A DNA stretch of 7,238 bases from Fimbriimonadaceae bacterium (GCA_019694835.1 JAIBBE010000063.1:1-7238); one strand, 5' to 3'. Counted from the stretch's first letter, positions 1-5,658 are shown. The notes: generated by a model not told the origin, from the sequence alone. Made by a program: numbers and translations.

Positions 1-57
1 CACGGGCGGGACCGCTCACCATTGCTTCACGAAGACGGGAGGACACTTGGGTCAGGA

Positions 58-75
58 GCCGCCCCCGCGGGCGGC
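58..75. other. GC-rich hairpin in host flank
   Basis: Arms GCCGCCC and GGGCGGC pair perfectly around a 4-base loop. It lies outside the element. Before insertion it would have been about 35 bases downstream of the tRNA-Leu 3' end, so it may be part of the original tRNA terminator. No T-tract follows on either strand, so a classical intrinsic terminator cannot be claimed. No host gene can be assigned within bases 1-110. Confidence 0.4.
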
Positions 76-110
76 CGATCCGGAGCAGGACACGGAGTCG
101 AGCCTTGCGG

Positions 111-127
111 ATGGTGCCCAGGAGAGG
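111..127. repeat. attL: copy of the tRNA-Leu 3' end (element boundary)
   Basis: The 17 bases ATGGTGCCCAGGAGAGG are identical to 7112-7128, which are the last 16 bases of the tRNA-Leu gene plus one adjacent base. The flanking bases differ on both sides (G versus A before, G versus A after). A tRNA 3'-end duplication in direct orientation, with a tyrosine integrase gene just inside it, is the standard signature of site-specific integration. The distance between copies gives a 7,001-bp unit. Confidence 0.9.
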
Positions 128-141
128 GATAAAAAAACCAA

Positions 142-160
142 GGAAAACACTAGGTTTTCC
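142..160. repeat. Inverted repeat inside attL
   Basis: GGAAAAC (142-148) and GTTTTCC (154-160) form a perfect 7-bp inverted repeat around ACTAG. The gene-free stretch 128-242 also holds other TTTCC-type motifs near 216-221, 225-229 and 236-240. Position next to the att core makes integrase arm-type or excisionase binding a reasonable guess. The sequence does not prove it. Confidence 0.35.
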
Positions 161-242
161 GAGGTGGGAAAGACGTATTGTCTCTCATATTATCTCACAT
201 CACTCTAATGAACTTTTCCACTTTCCGCGTATATTTTCCAGC

Positions 243-266
243 AAAAAGCCGCCCGATTGGGCGGCT
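243..266 (-). terminator. Intrinsic terminator of the integrase gene
   Basis: Read on the minus strand, an 8-bp stem (AGCCGCCC with GGGCGGCT, 247-266) with a 4-base loop is followed directly by a T5 tract (243-247 on the complement). It starts four bases after the integrase stop codon. This is a classical Rho-independent terminator and should end the xis-int transcript before it reaches attL. Confidence 0.85.
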
Positions 267-269
267 GCT

Positions 270-1592
270 TTAAGCGGCTCTGTCGGGATAATTTCCCGCC
301 GTCTTTGAAGCTTGAGCGGACACGGTCGCTGCGTGCTCAAGCCAGTTTCGATACACGATGCTCTTCATCCGGTCTCGAAAGTAATGCTGTGCGTAGCGGT
401 CAATCTCCTTGAGCGTTTGATGGCCGGTGACCGCCATCACCTGATGGGGCGTGCAACCTCTTTCAATCAGCCGACAGACGCACAACTTCCGCAAGCCGTG
501 AAGAGAATAACCTTTCGGAATGCCCGCTTCGTCAAGCCATTCACGAGTCATGTTTCCGAAGCTTTGAGCAGAACCATAGGGAATGTCCCGATGGTCCTGT
601 CGAATATACGTTAGTGTTCCCAAGATTCCTGCTGCACGAGCAGCTTCAATACTATCATGGAGTTCATCCACAACGGGAATGTAGGCGGTCTGGAAGGAGC
701 CGCGACCGTCATCTCCCTTCGCTTGCCCGACGACAAGTGAACCATACGGCAAGCCGGGCTCGGGCGCGTTCCTGTGTCTCGGCCCAATTAGGCGGACATC
801 CGAGCGCCGCTGGCCGGAATAGCTCGCCAAGTCGAAAACCAAGCGCGGCTTCGTGCCAAGAGGCCAGCGTCTACACATCATCTCCCAAATCTCGTCAGTC
901 CACATTGCGTATCCGCCGCCCTTGACCGCCTCTCGCTCGACATCCTTTGCAAAATTATACGGCCAAAACCCCTGCTTCACAGCGAATTTCCCAAAGCCGC
1001 GCAGCCACTTAATCATATTGTTCTTCTGGCAGGAGCCCCTCACCTCGGTCTGGATTTCCGACATCATGGTTCGCGGGTTGACTCTCTCGACGCTCGTGGT
1101 GGTCACCTTCCGGTCCAGAAGAGTTTCGATGGCCCTGGAGTCAAAACGGGACATCGGCATCTCGCCGAATCGCCTGCTGCTCGGAGTGTCCTTCATCAAG
1201 GGCTGCTTCTTAATCCAATCGAACTGATTGCTGATGGCGGCCCGGTTCCTCCAGCCCTTGAACGTCGAGGTCTTCTCGAACAGGTCGAGCACATCGCCCA
1301 CGGAACCGGCAGGCCACCCCGAAAGCCTCGTCTCGACGACGCAGGTGGGGCGGGCATGGGTAGTCGTGGTGACCTCGCACTTCACAACGCTGCCGGACCC
1401 AGGATACGGCGGAAGTCCCTGCATCAAACGCCCGTAAGCTTCTCGGAACCCTTCGCTTGCTGTCGAGTCGTTCAAGACACGGAATTTCGGATGACCCTTG
1501 CCAAGCCAGAAATACAGACGGGTCTTCCCATGCCTAGAAGGGAAATTATAAACATAGCGAAGACCCGTGTTTGTCTTTACGCCCTTGCCCAT
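270..1592 (-). CDS. int: Tyrosine recombinase / phage-type integrase of the element
   Basis: Site-specific recombinase that would integrate and excise the element at the tRNA-Leu 3' end through a 3'-phosphotyrosyl intermediate. Numbering from the ATG at 1592 (440 aa), the catalytic set is visible: Arg262 in SGQRRSD, Lys292 in GQAKGDD, His365 and Arg368 in HGLRK, His391 in TGHQT, and nucleophile Tyr400 in EIDRYAQ. Roughly residues 90-215 would be the core-binding domain and 225-405 the catalytic domain. The ATG is preferred because it overlaps the excisionase stop as TGATG, suggesting translational coupling. A GTG at 1607 in the same frame would add five residues. Neither start has a clear Shine-Dalgarno sequence. 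An intrinsic terminator follows the stop. The gene lies at the end distal to the tRNA and reads outward toward attL. All catalytic residues are present, so it is probably active. Confidence 0.95.
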   Translation of the reverse strand: MGKGVKTNTGLRYVYNFPSRHGKTRLYFWLGKGHPKFRVLNDSTASEGFREAYGRLMQGLPPYPGSGSVVKCEVTTTTHARPTCVVETRLSGWPAGSVGDVLDLFEKTSTFKGWRNRAAISNQFDWIKKQPLMKDTPSSRRFGEMPMSRFDSRAIETLLDRKVTTTSVERVNPRTMMSEIQTEVRGSCQKNNMIKWLRGFGKFAVKQGFWPYNFAKDVEREAVKGGGYAMWTDEIWEMMCRRWPLGTKPRLVFDLASYSGQRRSDVRLIGPRHRNAPEPGLPYGSLVVGQAKGDDGRGSFQTAYIPVVDELHDSIEAARAAGILGTLTYIRQDHRDIPYGSAQSFGNMTREWLDEAGIPKGYSLHGLRKLCVCRLIERGCTPHQVMAVTGHQTLKEIDRYAQHYFRDRMKSIVYRNWLEHAATVSAQASKTAGNYPDRAA

Positions 1593-1852
1593 CAGAGATA
1601 CCGCCACTCATTATCAGGGGAATTATTATCGTCTTCTTCGTCCCAAAAGGGAAGTTCGTGAAACAGTCGTTCTGCTTCGATGGCAGAGTAGAGTTTACGA
1701 TTTCCTGCTCGCCGAGCGCGCGGCTTGAAGCGACGGTCGAGTTTAGCGAACTGATTTTGAGAGATGCCGTAGGCCCGCGCAATTTCCGCTTCCGAAAGAC
1801 CCAAGACAAAAGCGCCTTGAGGCAAGGCGATGTTCTTCTTTGCCGTCGTCAT
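1592..1852 (-). CDS. Small HTH protein, probable excisionase / AlpA-like directionality factor
   Basis: An 86-aa basic protein with an N-terminal winged-helix type HTH. The segment from about residue 17 (LGLSEAEIARAYGISQNQFAKL) gives the helix-turn-helix. It is followed by an RRAGNRKLYSAIEAERLF stretch, the MerR/AlpA-like pattern seen in small proteins encoded just upstream of integrases in alphaproteobacterial elements. The C-terminus is acidic (WDEEDDNN). It would bind near the att sites to favour excision and may regulate the int operon. Its stop overlaps the integrase ATG (TGATG), so both are one transcript. The ATG at 1852 has no strong Shine-Dalgarno sequence. The excisionase role is inferred from domain type and position; it could instead be only a transcription regulator. 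Confidence 0.8.
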   Translation of the reverse strand: MTTAKKNIALPQGAFVLGLSEAEIARAYGISQNQFAKLDRRFKPRARRAGNRKLYSAIEAERLFHELPFWDEEDDNNSPDNEWRYL

Positions 1853-1886
1853 TGCAATTATCTACACAAAATGAAATGGTGATGGA

Positions 1887-2124
1887 ATGATACAGGAAGC
1901 GCAAAACCTCCCCGACAACGCAATCACCCTACCAACTCGCGCCGCGAGAGTCGAAATTCATTTTCTCGCACTGGTTGCGATTTGGCCGTCCACAACGGGC
2001 AGCAGTCGCGGCTGGACAAACCGGAAACATCTATGAGACGGCTAGGCGGCTGAAGGGCACCTCCCCGGCAACGCGATTCGTTCAGGAAGTTGGATGTTGG
2101 ACCGAAGCTGCTCGGAGAAATTGA
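1887..2124 (+). pseudogene. Possible frameshifted small HTH-like gene upstream of the methyltransferase
   Basis: A 49-codon ORF starts at ATG 1887 and ends at TGA 2034-2036. Near 1980 its reading passes naturally into the +1 frame, which is open from 1891 to a TGA at 2122-2124 but has no ATG. Dropping one A at about 1980 joins LPTRAARVEIHFLALVA to FGRPQRAAVAAGQTGNIYET and then a further 30 or so residues. The joined protein of about 78 aa has an RAAVAAG..xxIYETARRL stretch. This recalls the small-terminase/HTH pattern in which an AAxxAG turn precedes a helix ending ARRL. The 3' end overlaps the methyltransferase start by 31 bases. It may be a decayed gene, a sequencing error or chance; without the frameshift neither part makes a convincing protein. 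The rest of the 1853-2093 spacer must hold the xis and methyltransferase promoters, but none is clear. Confidence 0.3.
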
Positions 2125-3347
2125 CTGCCGTCGACCTCTTCTGCGGGGCTGGCGGACTCTCCGTTGGCCTGTCGGACGCGGGCTATGACGTGCTGTTCGC
2201 GAATGACATTGACCCTGCGAGTGGTCGCACATTCGAGCGCAACCATCCTGCTGCCGCTTTCCACCTCGGCGACATACACCAGGTATCGGCTTCAGCCATC
2301 CTCAAGAGGACCGGACTTCGAAAGGGGGAACTGGACCTTCTCGCGGGTGGTCCCCCGTGCCAAGGGTTCTCGGTGATGGGTGCGCGCCTTTTGGATGACC
2401 CCCGCAATGAACTGTTTCGGCAGTTCATTCGCATCGCTCGGGAGCTTCAGCCGCGTAGCATTCTGATTGAGAATGTTCCCGGCCTGATGAGCTTCAAGAA
2501 CGGTGAGGCTCTGCGGCAAATTGCCGAAGCGTTCGAGTGGGCTGGCTATGGCTGCACAATTGCCGAGCTTCTCGCTGCGCAATACGGCGTCCCACAGATG
2601 CGGTGGCGCATGATTTTCGTGGGGTTTCGGAACGATTTGGGCGTGCCGCCTCATCATGGCGTTCCCAAGCCGACCCACGGCAAGCGCGGCATTGGGGAGC
2701 TTATCCCCAACTGCACGATTTCTGACGAGGACCAGATTGGCTTTCTGACGGCGTTCGACGCGATTTCCGACCTGCCGCCGGTAGCTGCTGGAGAAGAGAA
2801 CCCTGACTACGTCGGCCCGCCCAGGTCCGAATTCCAAAGCAGAATGCGAGAGGGGGCCAGCGGGAAGCTTGCGAACCATTACGCGCCACGGCTGTCCCAG
2901 CAAAACCTCGCGAGAATTGCCCACCTCGAACCCGGACAGGATTGGCGTGACTTGCCGTTTGCTCTTCTTCCGCCTGGAATGCAGCGAGCCAAGAGAAAGG
3001 ACCATACGCGGCGCTATAGCCGAATGCGGTGGGATGGCGTGCCCCGTTCGATAATCACACGATTTCGCGACCCCAAGAGCGGCGAATACACCCATCCAGA
3101 GCAGAGCCGGACAATCAGCATACGGGAAGCGGCCAGAATCCAATCATTTCCCGACAGGTTCGTTTTTGAGGGGGCATACTCGGAGCAGTATGACCAAGTC
3201 GGGAATGCTGTTCCTTGTGATTTGGGCCGTGCGTTAGGTCTTGAGATTAAGGCGTGCCTAGCGGGAACCGCAACGTTCAGATTAATAGACCCGTTCTCTC
3301 GTCGGAAGGCCCTGCGTCAGCCGACGTTGCCGCTCCTTTTGACTTGA
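2094..3347 (+). CDS. DNA (cytosine-5)-methyltransferase of a type II restriction-modification system
   Basis: A 417-aa m5C methyltransferase that transfers methyl from S-adenosylmethionine to cytosine in the site cut by the neighbouring endonuclease. The family motifs occur in canonical order: motif I DLFCGAGG (14-21), motif IV GGPPCQGFS with catalytic Cys89, motif VI ENVPG (126-130), motif VIII PQMRWR (167-172), a target-recognition region at about 230-330, and motif X QVGNAVP (368-374). Length is usual for a single-specificity enzyme. The ATG at 2094 has a good Shine-Dalgarno (AGGAAG, 2084-2089). The gene is transcribed toward the endonuclease gene, and their ends overlap by 71 bp (3277-3347), so the two have separate promoters. 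All catalytic motifs are intact. The recognition sequence cannot be read from the protein; the partner suggests a GC-rich, long site. Confidence 0.95.
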   Translation: MLDRSCSEKLTAVDLFCGAGGLSVGLSDAGYDVLFANDIDPASGRTFERNHPAAAFHLGDIHQVSASAILKRTGLRKGELDLLAGGPPCQGFSVMGARLLDDPRNELFRQFIRIARELQPRSILIENVPGLMSFKNGEALRQIAEAFEWAGYGCTIAELLAAQYGVPQMRWRMIFVGFRNDLGVPPHHGVPKPTHGKRGIGELIPNCTISDEDQIGFLTAFDAISDLPPVAAGEENPDYVGPPRSEFQSRMREGASGKLANHYAPRLSQQNLARIAHLEPGQDWRDLPFALLPPGMQRAKRKDHTRRYSRMRWDGVPRSIITRFRDPKSGEYTHPEQSRTISIREAARIQSFPDRFVFEGAYSEQYDQVGNAVPCDLGRALGLEIKACLAGTATFRLIDPFSRRKALRQPTLPLLLT

Positions 3348-4251
3348 TGTCGACGCGCTGAAGGAAGCTTTCTCTCTGGTCGGCGCTTGCTCTGTGGTCG
3401 GCGGAAAGGGCCTTTGTGTATTCCTCGACAGTTGTTCTGACTATGTCCATCTGAACGAACTCAAGCTGGCCGTTCGTTAGCGTGTTTCCTGTATAGTCAA
3501 ATGTGACAAATGTGATGTCCCAAGGCTCTTCATTTCCGCTTTGCTTAAAATTGACACGGCGCTTTAGATAGCGAAATGGCCTGTCCTGCATAACAACATA
3601 GAACGGAACGCCAATTGCCTTGAGAAAAGTGCCTTTGGTTGCGACCTGTAATCCAAGTCGCTTATAGATATTGGCCATGTTGACACCATACGCAACGGTG
3701 TCACGTCGCCCCTTTGTTTCTGCCTCTTTGCTGAAATATGCACGCCAGTTCACCGAGTCGCCGGAATACCAAGCGGCCCAAGCAGGTCCGACACCTCCCC
3801 CGCGAATGTCGATAGCCTGGGTTTCGATGGCTATCGCATCGACAATTCGCCCCCCTTCACGCCGAACCGCGACGTAGTCAAAGGAGGTTCGAGGGTCGGT
3901 GAGCACGACCTCGGGAACAAGCTCAACCTGTTGGGTGCCGTAGTGGTCGCTGATGGCCTGCGCGAGGGGAGCGCCATCAACACGGTGGTCGCAAACCGCA
4001 TAAGTATATCGGCGACCTTCGTCATCAGCCGCCGCGTAGGTGACGGAGCAATATCCGAAGCGATACTGCCTGAATTTTTCACAAGAATTTCCCGCGAACG
4101 GACAGTGATGCCTTTCACGGTGCTCCTTTGCTTCTGGCGTTGTCGCAGATGCCGAGTAGCCGAAGGCTTCCACGATAGGGAATGGCTGTGCGGACTGCTC
4201 GGCCCTTCTCCTCGCCAACTCATCCCCCTTCGAATCACCCGGCAGGGACAA
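3277..4251 (-). CDS. NotI-family type II restriction endonuclease
   Basis: Up to 324 aa, recognised as NotI-like from a CPF motif (Cys50-Pro-Phe) and four cysteines (Cys50, Cys57, Cys68, Cys87) placed like the Cys4 metal site of NotI. The probable PD-(D/E)xK-type core is Asp125 in SFDYVAV and Glu143-x-Gln145 in AIETQA, the E-x-Q variant form. NotI itself cuts an 8-bp GC-only site; the specificity here is unknown. The longest reading starts with TTG at 4251, which has no ribosome site. An in-frame TTG at 4218 follows AAGGGGG with 5 bases spacing and would remove 11 residues before the conserved FPIVEAFGY segment; no in-frame ATG exists. The C-terminal 25 residues look disordered and are encoded opposite the methyltransferase 3' end. 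The gene is divergent from the serine recombinase, with the res-like array between them. Confidence 0.85.
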   Translation of the reverse strand: MSLPGDSKGDELARRRAEQSAQPFPIVEAFGYSASATTPEAKEHRERHHCPFAGNSCEKFRQYRFGYCSVTYAAADDEGRRYTYAVCDHRVDGAPLAQAISDHYGTQQVELVPEVVLTDPRTSFDYVAVRREGGRIVDAIAIETQAIDIRGGGVGPAWAAWYSGDSVNWRAYFSKEAETKGRRDTVAYGVNMANIYKRLGLQVATKGTFLKAIGVPFYVVMQDRPFRYLKRRVNFKQSGNEEPWDITFVTFDYTGNTLTNGQLEFVQMDIVRTTVEEYTKALSADHRASADQRESFLQRVDIKSKGAATSADAGPSDERTGLLI

Positions 4252-4269
4252 CGGTGGGGCAAGATGGAG

Positions 4270-4301
4270 GGTGTCCGCAAGGCTATAGGGCTGCGGACAC
4301 C
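4270..4301. promoter_or_regulatory. res-like subsite I: perfect 10-bp inverted repeat
   Basis: Arms GGTGTCCGCA (4270-4279) and TGCGGACACC (4292-4301) are perfect inverted repeats around a 12-base spacer whose exact centre is CTATAG, giving TA as the central dinucleotide. TGTCCG matches the start of the half-site consensus known for Tn3/gamma-delta resolvases (TGTCYRATA). The size and centre suit a serine-recombinase crossover site. It may also be an operator for the divergent endonuclease gene. Confidence 0.7.
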
Positions 4302-4321
4302 AGAATTCCTAGTTCTAAAAG

Positions 4322-4353
4322 CGTCCGTTAGGGTATCTTTAAGTCAACGGACA
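4322..4353. promoter_or_regulatory. res-like subsite II: inverted TGTCCGTT half-sites
   Basis: CGTCCGTT (4322-4329) and AACGGACA (4346-4353) form an inverted repeat, perfect over the 7 bases GTCCGTT, with a 16-base spacer. Its centre lies 52 bp from the centre of subsite I, about five helical turns, close to the I-II spacing of gamma-delta res as I recall it. The spacer is longer than that of subsite I, as is usual for accessory subsites. Confidence 0.6.
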
Positions 4354-4361
4354 TACTATTC

Positions 4362-4384
4362 TTCGGACACAAGTTCTACGGACA
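4362..4384. promoter_or_regulatory. res-like subsite III: two direct half-sites
   Basis: TTCGGACA (4362-4369) and TACGGACA (4377-4384) are two half-sites of the same family, here in direct orientation 15 bases apart, not inverted. Direct half-sites are known in the accessory site of Sin-type resolvases. The second copy runs into the ribosome-binding site of the recombinase gene, so occupancy could block its expression. Confidence 0.5.
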
Positions 4385-4387
4385 GGA
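4384..4387 (+). promoter_or_regulatory. Ribosome-binding site setting the GTG start of the recombinase
   Basis: AGGA lies eight bases before GTG 4396. The frame is open far upstream (to an ATG at 3931), but only this point gives a protein beginning with the resolvase N-terminus, KTIFYARVS. The site touches the last res-like half-site. Confidence 0.65.
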
Positions 4388-4395
4388 ACTCCCAC

Positions 4396-5028
4396 GTGAA
4401 AACTATCTTTTATGCCCGCGTAAGTTGTTCAGACCAGACCGTCGAACATCAGCGCGCTCAAGCCGAGGCGGCGGGTTTCAGGTTCGACGAGGTCATCACT
4501 GACCACGGCGTCTCTGGTGTCCACACACGTCTGATAGAGCGCCCGCAGGGTCGCCGCCTTTTCGACCTTTTACGGAAGGGGGATGTGCTGGTCTGCCGGT
4601 GGCTCGACCGGCTAGGCCGTGACTACCAGGACGTGTGTGACACGCTGCGCGAATTGATGCGCAGAGGCGTCGTCGTGAAGACCGTAATCAACGGGCTCGT
4701 TTTCGATGGGGCTGCTCATGACGTGATGCACGCAGCCGTCCGCGACGCGCTTATCGCTTTTATGGCGGCTATGGCTCAAGCCCAAGCGGAGGCGACAAAA
4801 GAGGCGCAGCGGGCGGGCATCGAGCACGCAAAGAGAAATGGGGCTTACCTGGGCCGGAAGCCGAGTTATGACCGTCAGACGTTCGATTTAGCCCGCGCGC
4901 TGCTGCTGGACCAGAACTACGGGGCAACAGAAGTCTCCCGCGCTACGGGTCTCTCTCGCCAGACGCTTTACCGAATCAAGGCAGACCCCAAGTCAGCCGA
5001 GAGCGCGCTTCAGGCGTGGGGGATGTGA
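4396..5028 (+). CDS. Serine recombinase, Tn3-resolvase/invertase type
   Basis: A 210-aa small serine recombinase. The N-terminal catalytic domain starts YARVS with nucleophile Ser10 and Arg8. Gln19-Arg20 lie in the VEHQRAQA stretch, and the active-site arginines Arg72 and Arg75 sit in DRLGRD. The long E helix spans about residues 105-140, and a C-terminal HTH occupies about 176-195 (GATEVSRATGLSRQTLYRIK). Length and domain order match resolvases and invertases, not large serine integrases. The GTG start is supported by AGGA and the conserved N-terminus. Six TGTCCG-like half-sites directly upstream match the usual place of a resolvase's own res site, so autoregulation is likely. In this element it probably resolves circular multimers; inversion is the alternative. 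The stop is five bases before the next gene's ATG. Confidence 0.93.
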   Translation: MKTIFYARVSCSDQTVEHQRAQAEAAGFRFDEVITDHGVSGVHTRLIERPQGRRLFDLLRKGDVLVCRWLDRLGRDYQDVCDTLRELMRRGVVVKTVINGLVFDGAAHDVMHAAVRDALIAFMAAMAQAQAEATKEAQRAGIEHAKRNGAYLGRKPSYDRQTFDLARALLLDQNYGATEVSRATGLSRQTLYRIKADPKSAESALQAWGM

Positions 5029-5033
5029 GCATC

Positions 5034-5363
5034 ATGAGCCTCCCTGAATGGGAAGAGGTGGCTGCCCCCCTCGCGGAACTGCTCGGTGACCTCGACCGCG
5101 ACGAAGGTCGTTGGAACGATGCAGACCCCGACAATTTTGTGGTTGTCACCAACCATGGGCGACTTACCCTTCCATCGGGTGCGGTCTGCTTTGAGCTTCA
5201 CGTTGAGCGGCCAGCAGCATTCCTCATCGTCTTCTACCTAGAAGAGGGCACGCCGCACTTTCGAGTGGAGGATGCGATGGGCGATCTCGACGCTGCGCGC
5301 TCGTATCTTGAGAAGGTTGGCGCAGTGGGAGCCTCGTTCGTTGGCAAAGGCAGTCCGCGATGA
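5034..5363 (+). CDS. Acidic hypothetical protein co-transcribed with the recombinase
   Basis: A 109-aa acidic protein that I do not recognise. It begins MSLPEWEEVAAPLAELLGDL, then has a mixed segment with beta-like hydrophobic runs (FVVVTNHG, AVCFELHV, AFLIVFYLEE) and ends with a helix LDAARSYLEKVG and a Gly/Ser-rich tail. No signal peptide or membrane segment is evident. ATG 5034 is five bases after the recombinase stop. An in-frame GTG at 5016 would overlap that gene by 13 bases and add six residues; a GGGGG tract at 5018-5022 is the only purine-rich sequence near. Tight spacing indicates one operon with the recombinase, and thus possible control by the res-like array. The function could relate to the restriction system, to recombination or to neither. 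Confidence 0.65.
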   Translation: MSLPEWEEVAAPLAELLGDLDRDEGRWNDADPDNFVVVTNHGRLTLPSGAVCFELHVERPAAFLIVFYLEEGTPHFRVEDAMGDLDAARSYLEKVGAVGASFVGKGSPR

Positions 5364-5407
5364 GCTATTTGTTGCTCTAAATACGGTAGGGGTCAGAGCG
5401 ATAGTCT

Positions 5408-5611
5408 ATGCGGTATAAAGAACTATTTGAGACGAGCGCGGATGCGGCCTCGATAGCAGCAGAAAAGGTGGCGGCAGCTAACGCTAAAAAAGCCGAGTTG
5501 ACACGTCGACAGCAGGAAAAGAGCCAAAAGGACAGAGCCGCTTACTTGAATGCAATTCGAAGTCAGAACGAAAAGATTCGAAAAGCGAATGCAACCCGTT
5601 CTCTGACATGA
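5408..5611 (+). CDS. Small charged alpha-helical hypothetical protein
   Basis: A 67-aa ORF rich in Ala, Lys, Glu, Gln and Arg, with no proline or glycine. Residues about 10-60 (ASIAAEKVAAANAKKAELTR onward) would form one long helix or coiled coil with a strongly basic C-terminal half. No known family is recognised. The ATG has only a weak purine stretch (GTCAGAG, about 10 bases upstream). It lies 44 bases after the acidic protein gene on the same strand and 20 bases before the 12-bp hairpin. A 77-aa ORF on the opposite strand is less protein-like. A nucleic-acid-binding accessory role for replication or mobilisation is possible, but only from composition and place. Confidence 0.5.
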   Translation: MRYKELFETSADAASIAAEKVAAANAKKAELTRRQQEKSQKDRAAYLNAIRSQNEKIRKANATRSLT

Positions 5612-5631
5612 AATGAGTATAGGAATACAAT

Positions 5632-5658
5632 AGTAGGTTTGTCGTGGACAAACCTACT
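5632..5658. repeat. Perfect 12-bp hairpin with 3-base loop, candidate replication origin or bidirectional terminator
   Basis: AGTAGGTTTGTC (5632-5643) and GACAAACCTACT (5647-5658) are perfect inverted repeats around GTG. The hairpin lies in the 112-bp gap between the convergent ends of the 67-aa ORF and the HUH replication gene. No T-tract follows on the plus strand and only a weak T-bearing sequence (ATTGTATTCC) on the minus, so it is a poor intrinsic terminator. HUH Rep proteins often nick at hairpins near their genes, so an origin is an equally good reading. Confidence 0.6.

Noticed and set aside
20..22. ATG on the minus strand in the left flank that might begin a host gene
   Set aside because: Only seven codons are in the window and no ribosome site is visible, so no gene can be supported.
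71..78. GCGGCCGA, a near match to the NotI site GCGGCCGC
   Set aside because: One mismatch. I saw no exact GCGGCCGC in the window, but an 8-bp site is expected rarely in 7 kb, so absence says nothing about avoidance or specificity.
1605..1607. GTG start for the integrase
   Set aside because: Possible, but the ATG at 1592 overlaps the excisionase stop as TGATG and gives a more usual N-terminus (MGKGVKTN). The five-residue difference is noted in the gene entry.
2292..3143. 283-aa open frame on the minus strand inside the methyltransferase
   Set aside because: It is antisense to an m5C methyltransferase with all motifs in order. The translation shows no recognisable domain; GC-rich codon use explains the open frame.
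3831..4280. 149-aa minus frame overlapping the endonuclease in another frame
   Set aside because: Ser/Pro/Arg/Thr-rich out-of-frame translation. The endonuclease frame holds the CPF and cysteine motifs.
3931..4395. Long upstream extension of the serine recombinase frame (365 aa in total)
   Set aside because: The extra 155 residues are antisense to the conserved part of the endonuclease and have no family features. The resolvase N-terminus and ribosome site fix the start at 4396.
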